A stretch of 45,624 nucleotides of DNA. Source: a virus. Location of the stretch: positions 1-45,624 of the IMG/VR virus record IMGVR_UViG_3300035698_005085; one strand, given 5' to 3'. Position 1 is the first letter of the stretch; each line of letters begins with the position of its first letter. Below, piece by piece: positions 36,239-44,499 of the stretch. The notes below the pieces were generated by a model, which did no database searches, was not told the origin of the DNA, and saw only the letters and a program-made list of their open reading frames with translations. The position numbers and the translations under genes were made by a program.

Positions 36239-36940
36239 ATGGCAGCAGCATCGTATAAGAACCCAATAGGAACATGGAAGTCTTCTAACTGTAGAATATT
36301 CTTTGAACCAGATGGGTTAACAAACGTATTCCAATTAGAAGGAATGGTTACGAGAATTCGTAAGTCAGGTGGAGAGACAGAAACAAGGTCTACACCTACT
36401 TGTGGAGGAAACGCAATATCAAGTGAAGGCTCACCAGGAGACTTCAAAGTTGAACTATCAGTTATCTTTAGAGATACAAGAATAGCATCATTAGATTTTG
36501 GTACTAGTACAACAGCATCAAGAACAGGAGAGCAGTTCAACACTGGTGGCAACAAAGGTAAGAAGTGGAGAATCATTGTTTGGTTCGCTAGTGAACCTTG
36601 GTTATCAAGTACAGTATCAGCAGGAGCAGATATTCCACCAACCACAGGAGAACAATTAAGATATATCTTCAAAGACGCAACAAGTGTTAGCTTTGATGAA
36701 GAGTTCAGTCCTGGTGATGGTTTATCAGGTACAATTAGTTTTAACATTCCATGGAACGATGAGAATAGTAAACCTAATGTGTATAAACAGTACACAAGTG
36801 GTGTAGGAACAACAGCATTAGCTATAGTTGGTACAACAACATATACAACACCTGGAAGTACAACTTACCAAATAGATAGAGGCGGAGACCTTACCTGGAC
36901 TAGTACAACTACAAAACAGTGGACTAGTGCATACACATAA
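36239..36940 (+). CDS. Major tail tube protein
   Basis: 233 residues, beta-rich, Gly/Thr/Ser-rich (F-F-E-P-D-G-L-T-N-V-F-Q-L-E-G, S-L-D-F-G-T-S-T, S-G-T-I-S-F-N-I-P-W-N). Located between connector and tape-measure genes and followed by a strong terminator, as expected for an abundant tube protein. Ends with a Thr-rich Ig-like tail. Confidence 0.7.
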   Translation: MAAASYKNPIGTWKSSNCRIFFEPDGLTNVFQLEGMVTRIRKSGGETETRSTPTCGGNAISSEGSPGDFKVELSVIFRDTRIASLDFGTSTTASRTGEQFNTGGNKGKKWRIIVWFASEPWLSSTVSAGADIPPTTGEQLRYIFKDATSVSFDEEFSPGDGLSGTISFNIPWNDENSKPNVYKQYTSGVGTTALAIVGTTTYTTPGSTTYQIDRGGDLTWTSTTTKQWTSAYT

Positions 36941-36994
36941 TATGGAGGATTTGAAACTTCCATAAATGCATATATTTTTTATTATTTTTTTTTA
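36941..36994 (+). terminator. Hairpin plus T-tract terminator
   Basis: TATGGA (36941) pairs with TCCATA (36959-36964) across a short loop, followed by GCATATATTTTTTATT and more T. Same T block as at 28415. Confidence 0.65.
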
Positions 36995-37112
36995 TGTGTA
37001 ATTACATTAAGTTCAAATAATTCCTCGTTAAATCGAATATTTGACGGGTTAAACAAAAAAATAGAAAGCATAATTAAACTAAATTAAGAGATGAACACGT
37101 GAGGTGTAAAAA
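36995..37112. other. Intergenic region with repeat-like motif
   Basis: About 120 nt. Holds TTCCTCGTTAAATCGAAT-type sequence at 37021-37050, similar to two places near 8594 and 8666, then GAGGTG as SD for the next gene. No clear TATA box. Confidence 0.35.
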
Positions 37113-38144
37113 ATGACAAAGAAAAAGTTTGTGATAGTGCCACAGAAGATGACAGAAGGAATGAGAGTGGCATTAAACGAAGTACCAAGAAGAAGTGGAC
37201 AATACAATTGGCTGTGGGCATTAAAACCACAATTTAGAACAGAGATACGACCGTTTATGAATCCTATTGGAGATTGGGACCCAAAAGAAGAACTAGAAAA
37301 GTATGACGTAGTGCAAGTTAATGGTTCTCCAGTAGATTTAAGAATAGTTCCTGAGATAAGGAGAATACTAGGAAATAGCTCAGATACAAAATTAGTTATA
37401 AATAACGATTATGTTTGTGAAGCTTGGGCTAATCACCAAATGCATCCAATGGAATATGATAATTACTTCTCACAAGCAGATATGGTCTTTGGAACAGAAC
37501 CTCAGCAAGTTACACATTTACCTCCTGGTTCATTTGTATTACCTCACCCTACTCCAACACAGTATTTAAAACACGTTGGTCACGATGTAGTGCACAATAA
37601 GATAGGAACTATGCATCACCACTGGGAAGGTGGTAACAACTTAACCGCAGGTTTAGTAATGCATAGATTAAAGAAACAATTTAACTTTACTAGCACTTTA
37701 TTTGCTCATGACCCACAAAGAGATAAGACGGTGAGATGGACACACACAATGTTTGATGAATTAAAGCAATATATGCACTTTCCAGATTTCTTACAACACG
37801 TTGCAAGATTGAGGATATTGTATGACCCTGCCATATCGCACACCTATGGAAGAAATACAGTAGACACTGCTTGCCTAGGAGTTCCTAGTGTAGGTTCTGA
37901 GAGAATCTATTCTATGAAGAAGCTTTGGCCTAAAACGTCATGTAACCCTTTTGATTTAACTAAAACAATAGCACTGATGAAGAGGATATTAACAGATGAT
38001 AAGTTTAAAGAAGACATTTGTGAGTATGCTTATGAGAATGTAGAATACTTCAATTATAAGAATAGTGCAAAAAGATGGCATGCAGCATTTGATACCGCCA
38101 TAGATAGAGGAGGTAGAGATTACTACCAGAAGGTGCTAAAATGA
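37113..38144 (+). CDS. Glycosyltransferase-like protein (GT-B type)
   Basis: 343 residues, SD GAGGTG. N-terminal Rossmann-like (K-K-F-V-I-V-P-Q-K-M-T-E-G-M), D-V-V-Q-V-N-G-S, and C-terminal R-I-L-Y-D-P-A-I-S-H-T-Y-G-R-N-T-V-D-T-A-C-L-G-V-P-S-V-G-S, which resembles the nucleotide-sugar binding E/D-x(7)-E region of GT-B enzymes, where a Thr-Ala-Cys-Leu-Gly-x-Pro segment is typical. Coupled to a methyltransferase. Probably decorates tail or surface proteins with sugar. Confidence 0.6.
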   Translation: MTKKKFVIVPQKMTEGMRVALNEVPRRSGQYNWLWALKPQFRTEIRPFMNPIGDWDPKEELEKYDVVQVNGSPVDLRIVPEIRRILGNSSDTKLVINNDYVCEAWANHQMHPMEYDNYFSQADMVFGTEPQQVTHLPPGSFVLPHPTPTQYLKHVGHDVVHNKIGTMHHHWEGGNNLTAGLVMHRLKKQFNFTSTLFAHDPQRDKTVRWTHTMFDELKQYMHFPDFLQHVARLRILYDPAISHTYGRNTVDTACLGVPSVGSERIYSMKKLWPKTSCNPFDLTKTIALMKRILTDDKFKEDICEYAYENVEYFNYKNSAKRWHAAFDTAIDRGGRDYYQKVLK

Positions 38145-38833
38145 AGCCACGTTTAAAAGAAGACAAGAAAAATGAAACAGAGTTTAAAGTAATGCAGATG
38201 AGTAAAGAACAAATGCAATCTTATTTGGGTGAAGAGAATTGGGAAGCTGCTTACGACCAAGACAACTTAAGGATTGATGAGTTTGCTAACTTTGAAACTA
38301 GAGTTAAAGGTAAATACTACAGATTTAGATACGTCATCAATGAGATAAAAAAGTTAGGTATTGATAATCCAAAGATAATTGACATAGGTTGTCAAGATGG
38401 TGTTCTAATGAAGATGTTAATAGATGCTGGATTTAAAAGAGTCACAGGTATTGACATCAGTCAGAAGACATTGGATAGAGCAAAGATAAATTTGAAATTA
38501 CCAGATTATGCTTTTATTCAAGGCGATATTAACAATGAGAAGTTTGAAATACCAAAAGCAGATATAGTTGTTTCAGTACAAGTAATGGAACATCTTGTAG
38601 ACCCTAAGTTGTTTATTAAAAGGTTATGGGAGGCTACAGAAGTGATGATGATTGTGACAACTCCTATAGAACAGAATTTAAAAGATGCATTACATTTGAG
38701 TACATTTAATTTTTACGATTTGTGTCACTTAATGAGACCACATACAAAAGATTTCAAAGTAACACAGATTCATAAATACCAGCAAAATGCGAAAGCAAAC
38801 ATTTTCGCATTAAAGGCTATGAAACCGAGGTGA
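38141..38833 (+). CDS. Class I SAM-dependent methyltransferase
   Basis: 230 residues; ATG overlaps the previous stop (ATGA). Motif I I-I-D-I-G-C-Q-D-G-V-L (84-94), G-I-D-I-S-Q-K-T-L-D-R-A (acidic end of beta2), D-I-V-V-S-V-Q-V-M-E-H-L-V-D-P (motif II, UbiG-like). Coupled with the glycosyltransferase, so it probably methylates a sugar or protein side chain of the virion. Confidence 0.8.
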   Translation: MKPRLKEDKKNETEFKVMQMSKEQMQSYLGEENWEAAYDQDNLRIDEFANFETRVKGKYYRFRYVINEIKKLGIDNPKIIDIGCQDGVLMKMLIDAGFKRVTGIDISQKTLDRAKINLKLPDYAFIQGDINNEKFEIPKADIVVSVQVMEHLVDPKLFIKRLWEATEVMMIVTTPIEQNLKDALHLSTFNFYDLCHLMRPHTKDFKVTQIHKYQQNAKANIFALKAMKPR

Positions 38834-38838
38834 ATGAG

Positions 38839-39165
38839 ATGAGTGAAGAATATGACGTAGGTAAGGAAGAAGTCCCTCAAGAGACAATGAGAGAGAGAAG
38901 AGAAACAATAAATTTTAATGTTAAGAATTGTCCAAAGACAGTTTATGAAGCATTTAAGAAGTTTGCTAATGACAATTGTGCAGGTTATTTTGCACTAGCA
39001 ATTAGTAAGCTGTTAGATTACAAAGACTACTCTTTAATGGCACACACTTTAATGAATAGATTAGACCAAGTAGAAATGACTGTGGACCAAATCAAAGAAG
39101 ATTTAGCACCTAAGAGTGCACCTGAGCAACCAAGAACTGTAGCAGGTAAAAATGTGATGGGGTGA
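38839..39165 (+). CDS. Small RHH-like protein
   Basis: 108 residues from ATG 38839 (SD AGGTGAATGAG; ATG 38830 lies in the SD). E-T-I-N-F-N-V-K-N-C-P-K-T-V-Y-E-A-F-K-K-F-A-N-D-N-C (strand then helices) resembles MetJ/Arc-type small phage proteins, followed by an acidic linker and a short tail. Coupled by overlap to the next gene. Confidence 0.5.
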   Translation: MSEEYDVGKEEVPQETMRERRETINFNVKNCPKTVYEAFKKFANDNCAGYFALAISKLLDYKDYSLMAHTLMNRLDQVEMTVDQIKEDLAPKSAPEQPRTVAGKNVMG

Positions 39166-39704
39166 ATGAGATGAATGAAGACGCAAACTTTGATGACGTA
39201 CTAGCTCCACCAAAGACTATTAAGATAACAGGAACTAGTGGTGCTATACACAATTACACATTTTACCCACTACCTTTTGATTACATGCCTAAGATGTGGA
39301 AGTTATTTAAGAAATTAAATGAACTTAGGGAAGGTAAGGATATGGGTGAATTAGACGAACAAGACATTTATGATGCAGCAGAAAAACTATTTGATATACT
39401 AGACACTGACACAGTTACAGTATTAAGAGATTTAGTTACTGCATTAGTTAAATTCAATTACCCTAAACTAGTAGATAAAGCAAGAGATAGATTTTGTACC
39501 AAGTATTGGTTCACACTATATCCTTTACTTATTGAGTTACACATGCCAGCAATGGATGAAGGCTTAATGAGTGATGAAATGAAAGATAAATATGATGAAC
39601 ACATGGACAAAATAAGCAAAATAAAAGAAACTAAGAAAAATGAACCTACAAAGGATAAGTCAGCAAATAGAGAGCAAACAGGGTCTGCTGTTCTCGGACA
39701 GTAA
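39162..39704 (+). CDS. Tail assembly chaperone, short form (gpG-like)
   Basis: 180 residues. All-alpha core (Y-M-P-K-M-W-K-L-F-K-K-L, A-A-E-K-L-F-D-I-L, V-L-R-D-L-V-T-A-L-V-K-F) and a charged tail K-I-K-E-T-K-K-N-E-P-T-K-D-K. It precedes the tape measure gene and is followed by a second ORF in another frame without an SD, the usual G/GT arrangement. The chaperone coats the tape measure before tail assembly. Confidence 0.65.
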   Translation: MNEMNEDANFDDVLAPPKTIKITGTSGAIHNYTFYPLPFDYMPKMWKLFKKLNELREGKDMGELDEQDIYDAAEKLFDILDTDTVTVLRDLVTALVKFNYPKLVDKARDRFCTKYWFTLYPLLIELHMPAMDEGLMSDEMKDKYDEHMDKISKIKETKKNEPTKDKSANREQTGSAVLGQ

Positions 39705-39906
39705 GGACCAAGCTGAGTTTACTCCTATACAATTGACTCAACAGATGGCTTATGCTTTAATCAAGATGACTGGTTGGGACTATGAAACATTAAGGAAGCA
39801 ACCTATCCCTTTTTGTTTTATGCTTTTAGAACATATGGTTGAAGAAAATAAAGCTCAAGAGGCTAGAATGGAACAAATAGGAGGAAACAAAGATGGTCGC
39901 CATTAG
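39622..39906 (+). CDS. Tail chaperone extension, probable frameshift product (gpT-like)
   Basis: An ORF in frame +1 relative to the preceding gene, open from about 39622; first ATG 39640, no SD. It encodes Q-L-T-Q-Q-M-A-Y-A-L-I-K-M-T-G-W-D-Y-E-T-L-R-K-Q. The overlap with the short form is about 80 nt. Shift would have to be +1 or -2. The A-rich stretch AAGAAAAATGAA (39634-39645) is one candidate slip site. The product would be a G-T fusion. Confidence 0.5.
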
Positions 39907-41086
39907 AGAAGTTACTACAATATACAATGCAGACTCTTCCAAGTTTAGTAAAGAAACTAAGAAAGTTATAGGAGCCTTACTATTTTTAGGAATGGTAGCT
40001 AAAGGTACTGCTAAGACATTAAGTATAGGTTATGCCGGTGCTACTGAGGTTGCTACAAAGAAGACAGTTAAGTTTGGTAGAACAATTAGTCTAGTGGGCA
40101 GAGAATTGTACATGATGATGATTGGAATGACCTTTTTCGGTATGGCCATTCAAAGAACATTCTTAGGTATTCTTAGAGCAGGTGTAGACACATTTACGAG
40201 AATAACAGAAGACAGTACTTATGCAGGTAGTAACATAGCAAGACTGAGTGCACATTTTAATTATTTAAAATACGTTTTAGGTTCTACAATCAACAGAGCA
40301 TTAGCACCTTACATTGATAAAATTGAAAAATTAATAATAAAGGTAGCTAAATGGATACAGCAAAATCCTGAGTTAGTATTACAAATTCTAAAAACAGGAG
40401 TAGTAGTAGGAACACTAATAATGTTAATAGGTAGTTTTACATTAGGTCTTAATAGTTTATATATGATGATGGGCAAAGTTATAATACCAGTAGTTACTAG
40501 ACTGTATTATTGGTTAGGCGCCTTAGCTACAACGGCAGGAACAACTACAGTGTTAGCGTTTGCTAATTTGTTTGCAGCAGGATTGGGATTCCTCTGGTTA
40601 TTAGATATGGTTAATAAATTTGGAGGAGGCTGGCATGGTGTAGGAGAACTAATCAAATCAGTTGTGAGAGGAATATTAAGAGCCTTTTTCTTTATGCGAG
40701 ATGTTACCAATACTATCATGTGGGGCATTATAGATGGCGTTATATGGATGGTTAATCAAGCAATAAAAGCAATTAATAGATTACCAGGTAGAAACATAAG
40801 TGCAGTGAGTGCCTCTGGTTATAAATATGGAGACACTCTATCTAATTATTTAGATTGGGAATCAAATAGTGCTCTAGCACCTAGTGATGGTTATTTACAG
40901 CAAGGAGATGATAAAGCCTTTTTAACACCTGGTAGTGGATACCAAGTAGGAGAAGTTAATATCCATATTGATGGTTCAACCATTCCAGCTGATACTGATG
41001 ACTTAGATGCTTGGGCTAAAGCAATAGCAGACCAAGCCATAAGTTTAATGGATGACGATATATTGAAGAGGACGGTGAGTGGATAA
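39893..41086 (+). CDS. Tail tape measure protein
   Basis: 397 residues, SD AGGAGG. Long helices with several hydrophobic segments (about 70-90, 165-190, 195-235: L-M-L-I-G-S-F-T-L-G-L, T-T-V-L-A-F-A-N-L-F-A-A-G-L-G) typical of tape measures. Short for the family, so the tail should be short; roughly 60 nm by the usual 1.5 Angstrom per residue rule. Confidence 0.7.
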   Translation: MVAIREVTTIYNADSSKFSKETKKVIGALLFLGMVAKGTAKTLSIGYAGATEVATKKTVKFGRTISLVGRELYMMMIGMTFFGMAIQRTFLGILRAGVDTFTRITEDSTYAGSNIARLSAHFNYLKYVLGSTINRALAPYIDKIEKLIIKVAKWIQQNPELVLQILKTGVVVGTLIMLIGSFTLGLNSLYMMMGKVIIPVVTRLYYWLGALATTAGTTTVLAFANLFAAGLGFLWLLDMVNKFGGGWHGVGELIKSVVRGILRAFFFMRDVTNTIMWGIIDGVIWMVNQAIKAINRLPGRNISAVSASGYKYGDTLSNYLDWESNSALAPSDGYLQQGDDKAFLTPGSGYQVGEVNIHIDGSTIPADTDDLDAWAKAIADQAISLMDDDILKRTVSG

Positions 41087-41538
41087 TGGCAGTTAATACT
41101 TTAACACCAAATAGAGCAACACTAACGAATTCTACTATCAATAGTGGAACAGCAGTTACAATGGATGTCATTAAGTTCAAAAGGAGCTTTAGAAACTTTG
41201 TAAAGGCTCCAGAACTAAAAGGTTCATTTGACATACCTACAGTTGAAGTAAGTGGATACATGGCTCCAACAATTGACATAACTATTCGTTTCGATGTTGA
41301 CATAACTATAACACATCACATTACTGAATCTTTACTTATTGACTTCTTGAAAGAGGTCACAGCAGATACAACACTACATTTATACTATGGAAGTACACCA
41401 AAGACGTTATTAACTTTTGGTAAGCTCACCACTGGAATACCAGTAGCTATACAATCAATAGACATAAGTGCTAATGCTACTGCATCTAAATATGCAAAAG
41501 TAGTAGATGTAAAAATAACAATGGTTGAAACAGGATAA
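41086..41538 (+). CDS. Tail/baseplate protein
   Basis: 150 residues, beta-rich (I-D-I-T-I-R-F-D-V-D-I-T-I-T-H-H-I). Start overlaps the previous stop. Position after the tape measure fits a distal tail protein. No firm family. Confidence 0.5.
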   Translation: MAVNTLTPNRATLTNSTINSGTAVTMDVIKFKRSFRNFVKAPELKGSFDIPTVEVSGYMAPTIDITIRFDVDITITHHITESLLIDFLKEVTADTTLHLYYGSTPKTLLTFGKLTTGIPVAIQSIDISANATASKYAKVVDVKITMVETG

Positions 41539-41539
41539 A

Positions 41540-43120
41540 ATGGCTAAGAGATTTAACAGGATAAGAATAGAGGTGTATAAGAAATTACCAGATAATACTT
41601 ATGACACCAATGCTGGAGTGATTACAGAGTTCTTTAATGTTGAATGGAGTAAAGGTAGTAAGAAAATAAAAGACACTTTTAGGTTTGAAATTAACAATGC
41701 TAGAAATAGAATGGTAGATGAGTTCCATAGTGGAGATGGTTCAGATAAAAACTTTTCTTTATCAACTGAACCTAGTGGACAATTTTGGAATGATGTAGAT
41801 GTTAAAGTGTATGAGAAGTTAGCTGGTGTATGGACACAAAGGCAATATATTACACATTACTCATTTTTAAAGATTGGTTCTAATCCTGTAGGTATGTCAT
41901 TCGTTACTGCTCCTGCTGCTGGAACTAGAAACATTAGAGTGGAGTATAAGCAAATAGAGAATGACGATTTAGTAAAAATATATAGATGGAGAGGAGCAGC
42001 CTTTAGTGGACTTAACACTGCACAGAAAACTGCCGCACTAGCAGAAGGAATGGTAGGAGTTGTAGAAAGGCCTATTTATTCTTGGGATAGTAATGGTCGT
42101 AAGTTAACTATTAGAGGTAAGAGTTTAATAGAAATACTATTTAGAGGAATGGTTGTTAATACAAACACTTCAACTAATAATACTGCACACTTAATACTTA
42201 TTGATACTCTTAAACAATTGAATAGTAGAAATCCTCCTGCTAAGAAAATATATGGAGAGAGCTTAACAGAGTGGGCAACAGATATAGGGAATAGTGTAAC
42301 AACTAGAGCAGTGCAGTATGCCACGGATTATGTACCTGCTATTGACATTTGGGAAAAGATGAGTACACATGAGTTCACTGGTGATGGTGAGTACGATTTC
42401 TGGTTAGACTACGATAACACAAATAGTAGATTCACACCTAAATGGCAAAAGAAAGACCCTGACACTTTGAGTGGTGATGTAGAACAAGGAAGTTATGGAA
42501 TTAAGTTACTATCAGAAAAAAGCACAGATGAAATAGTAACAACAGTTATTTACAATGTAGGAGAAGATTGCAATAATAATGGTCAAGAGTATTTGTTCTA
42601 TGACTACACTGCACAAAGTGATGGCTTTGCTAAAGAAGAGTATATGACTGACACTTATCCTGTTACTGAGATATTAATCAATAATGAATTTAAAGCAGAC
42701 AATACAAAGTGGGATTATCAAACAGACGATAGTGGTATCACACTTAGACAAGGTAGATACCCTAAAAGTGCAGCAATAGCCACTTATGGAGCGATGCAAT
42801 TTAAAACAAGAGATGCTAATAATGATAAGACTGCTGTTGAGTATAACATAACTAGTAATGAGGAATTTAACAACGCAATTAGAAATGAGGCTTATGCAGT
42901 AGGTTGGAAATTAGCAAAAGAGTTTGTTATGTCACGTAGAAGTGCTCTAGATAAATCAAAGATTGCTTTAAGAGCATCTGGTTCTTTTACAATGTCACAA
43001 CTTTGGAATATAGATGTAAGGAGTTTAGGTGTACTAGCTGAGCCATTAAGGATAAGAGAATTTACTAGTACTTATGACACTGACGCAATTACATTTGAAC
43101 AAGATGAGGTGCAATACTAA
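41540..43120 (+). CDS. Baseplate hub/tail protein
   Basis: 526 residues from ATG 41540 (SD AGGATAA weak; longer frame from 41525). Strand-rich with R-I-R-I-E-V-Y-K-K-L-P, an internal domain I-E-I-L-F-R-G-M-V-V-N-T, and a C-terminal R-S-L-G-V-L-A-E-P-L-R-I-R-E-F. The layout resembles phage hub proteins of the gp44/gpD type. Likely the tail-tip structural hub. Confidence 0.55.
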   Translation: MAKRFNRIRIEVYKKLPDNTYDTNAGVITEFFNVEWSKGSKKIKDTFRFEINNARNRMVDEFHSGDGSDKNFSLSTEPSGQFWNDVDVKVYEKLAGVWTQRQYITHYSFLKIGSNPVGMSFVTAPAAGTRNIRVEYKQIENDDLVKIYRWRGAAFSGLNTAQKTAALAEGMVGVVERPIYSWDSNGRKLTIRGKSLIEILFRGMVVNTNTSTNNTAHLILIDTLKQLNSRNPPAKKIYGESLTEWATDIGNSVTTRAVQYATDYVPAIDIWEKMSTHEFTGDGEYDFWLDYDNTNSRFTPKWQKKDPDTLSGDVEQGSYGIKLLSEKSTDEIVTTVIYNVGEDCNNNGQEYLFYDYTAQSDGFAKEEYMTDTYPVTEILINNEFKADNTKWDYQTDDSGITLRQGRYPKSAAIATYGAMQFKTRDANNDKTAVEYNITSNEEFNNAIRNEAYAVGWKLAKEFVMSRRSALDKSKIALRASGSFTMSQLWNIDVRSLGVLAEPLRIREFTSTYDTDAITFEQDEVQY

Positions 43121-44109
43121 TGGGAAATGCATCCACTCTAATAGCAAGAGCAATTGACGAAGCTAACAGTAATAAGAGTGAGTTATCTAAGCCTAGTTCA
43201 ACTCACACAATATTCATTATCAATAGATACAAATTAAGATTTCATGTCTCACAATTAGTTACAGAGAAAAGAAATATGGGAACTGCTTTTGTTATGGGAA
43301 GTCCTACTAAAGCAGTAATGGGTACTGACGCCATAGGAGAAGGAACTATGGGTGCTTGGACTACTATAGAAACTATATATGCCACAGGACCTTTATATAA
43401 TGAAGGTAAAACAGAGATAGCAAATTGGTTTGCTGGTGACACAGCTCAGTATCCTAAATACATTGCTTTTGGTAATGCAACTAATGTTAAAGATATAACA
43501 GATACTGCCTTAGGAGGAAAAATAGGAGACTACAGTATTGGAACTTACACTAAGTCAACTAGTACATTAGAATTTTATGGTAGAAGAAATTCAGTTCTAC
43601 ATGCAGGTTCTATAGTTAGAGAGATAGGTCTTAAGGGAACAACTAGTGGACCTTTATTTGTTAGACAATTACTTAACACTACATTTACTTTAAGTACCTC
43701 TTGTGAACATCGTGCTAGGATAAAAATGAAGATTAAAGATGTCTCACGAGGTAGAGGTGTAATCTCAGATGCTGGAGTAGAACTAGTAAGAAATTGGTTT
43801 GCAGGAGATTCAGTAGATGAACCTACACAAATGGCATGGGGAACTGGGACTACAGCATTAGATGATGCTGTTACCACATTTTATGGAGAACAACAAAGGA
43901 ATGTTGTAAGTTATTCAGAACCAAGAGATTTTGTAGCAGTCTATAGAGAAGTATTAGAAACTAGCCAAGCAAATGGTAGTACAATTAGAAGAAGTGCATT
44001 ATATGATTCAACAACAGGGGGCAATAAAGTATGTGAATCTCTTTATGCCTCTTTTACTAAGGACAACTCCTTTAGAGTAGAGGAGACGAACGATATAACA
44101 ATAGTATAG
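43120..44109 (+). CDS. Baseplate/tail-tip protein with internal duplication
   Basis: 329 residues starting on the previous stop. Two tandem copies of N-W-F-A-G-D (about 105 and 228), each followed by A-W/F-G-x-x-T/A and A-L-x-D/T pattern, indicate a duplicated domain. Probable receptor-contacting structural protein. Confidence 0.6.
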   Translation: MGNASTLIARAIDEANSNKSELSKPSSTHTIFIINRYKLRFHVSQLVTEKRNMGTAFVMGSPTKAVMGTDAIGEGTMGAWTTIETIYATGPLYNEGKTEIANWFAGDTAQYPKYIAFGNATNVKDITDTALGGKIGDYSIGTYTKSTSTLEFYGRRNSVLHAGSIVREIGLKGTTSGPLFVRQLLNTTFTLSTSCEHRARIKMKIKDVSRGRGVISDAGVELVRNWFAGDSVDEPTQMAWGTGTTALDDAVTTFYGEQQRNVVSYSEPRDFVAVYREVLETSQANGSTIRRSALYDSTTGGNKVCESLYASFTKDNSFRVEETNDITIV

Positions 44110-44118
44110 GTGATGTAA

Positions 44119-44499
44119 ATGGTTAAAAAAGGCAATAAGAAAAGAGAAAAGATAACAGTATCAGATGGTATCCCAAAGGATAAAGATGTAGAGTCCTTTG
44201 GAGGTAAGTTAAGAACAGCAGAAGAGATAAGTGCTATGAAGGTCTTACGTCAAGAGGAACTCCTTTTATACCTTCGAGAAGTCGGGTTCAAGATAACTAA
44301 ACAAGGGTTAGGATTACTCTGGCAACTAGCGGGAGTGGATACAGATGTAGAACTAGTTGAGTTTATAGAGTGGTACAAGAAAAGGTACTTAGTTATCAAT
44401 GCTACAGATGTGAGAGAGTTTATATCAATGAGAGCAAGAGAACAAGTAGACCCAAGTATCCAAGCATTAGCTAATAAAGGGTTGGTTGACAATGAGTGA
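44119..44499 (+). CDS. Small helical tail-associated protein
   Basis: 126 residues, SD AGGTGATG. Basic N terminus, then helices L-R-T-A-E-E-I-S-A-M-K-V-L-R-Q-E-E-L-L-L-Y-L-R. No family recognised; may be an adhesin chaperone or fibre-assembly factor by position. Confidence 0.5.
   Translation: MVKKGNKKREKITVSDGIPKDKDVESFGGKLRTAEEISAMKVLRQEELLLYLREVGFKITKQGLGLLWQLAGVDTDVELVEFIEWYKKRYLVINATDVREFISMRAREQVDPSIQALANKGLVDNE

Noticed and set aside
36211-36795. 194-codon minus-strand ORF within the tail tube gene
   Set aside because: No SD, lies wholly under well-supported plus-strand structural genes in an unbroken operon.
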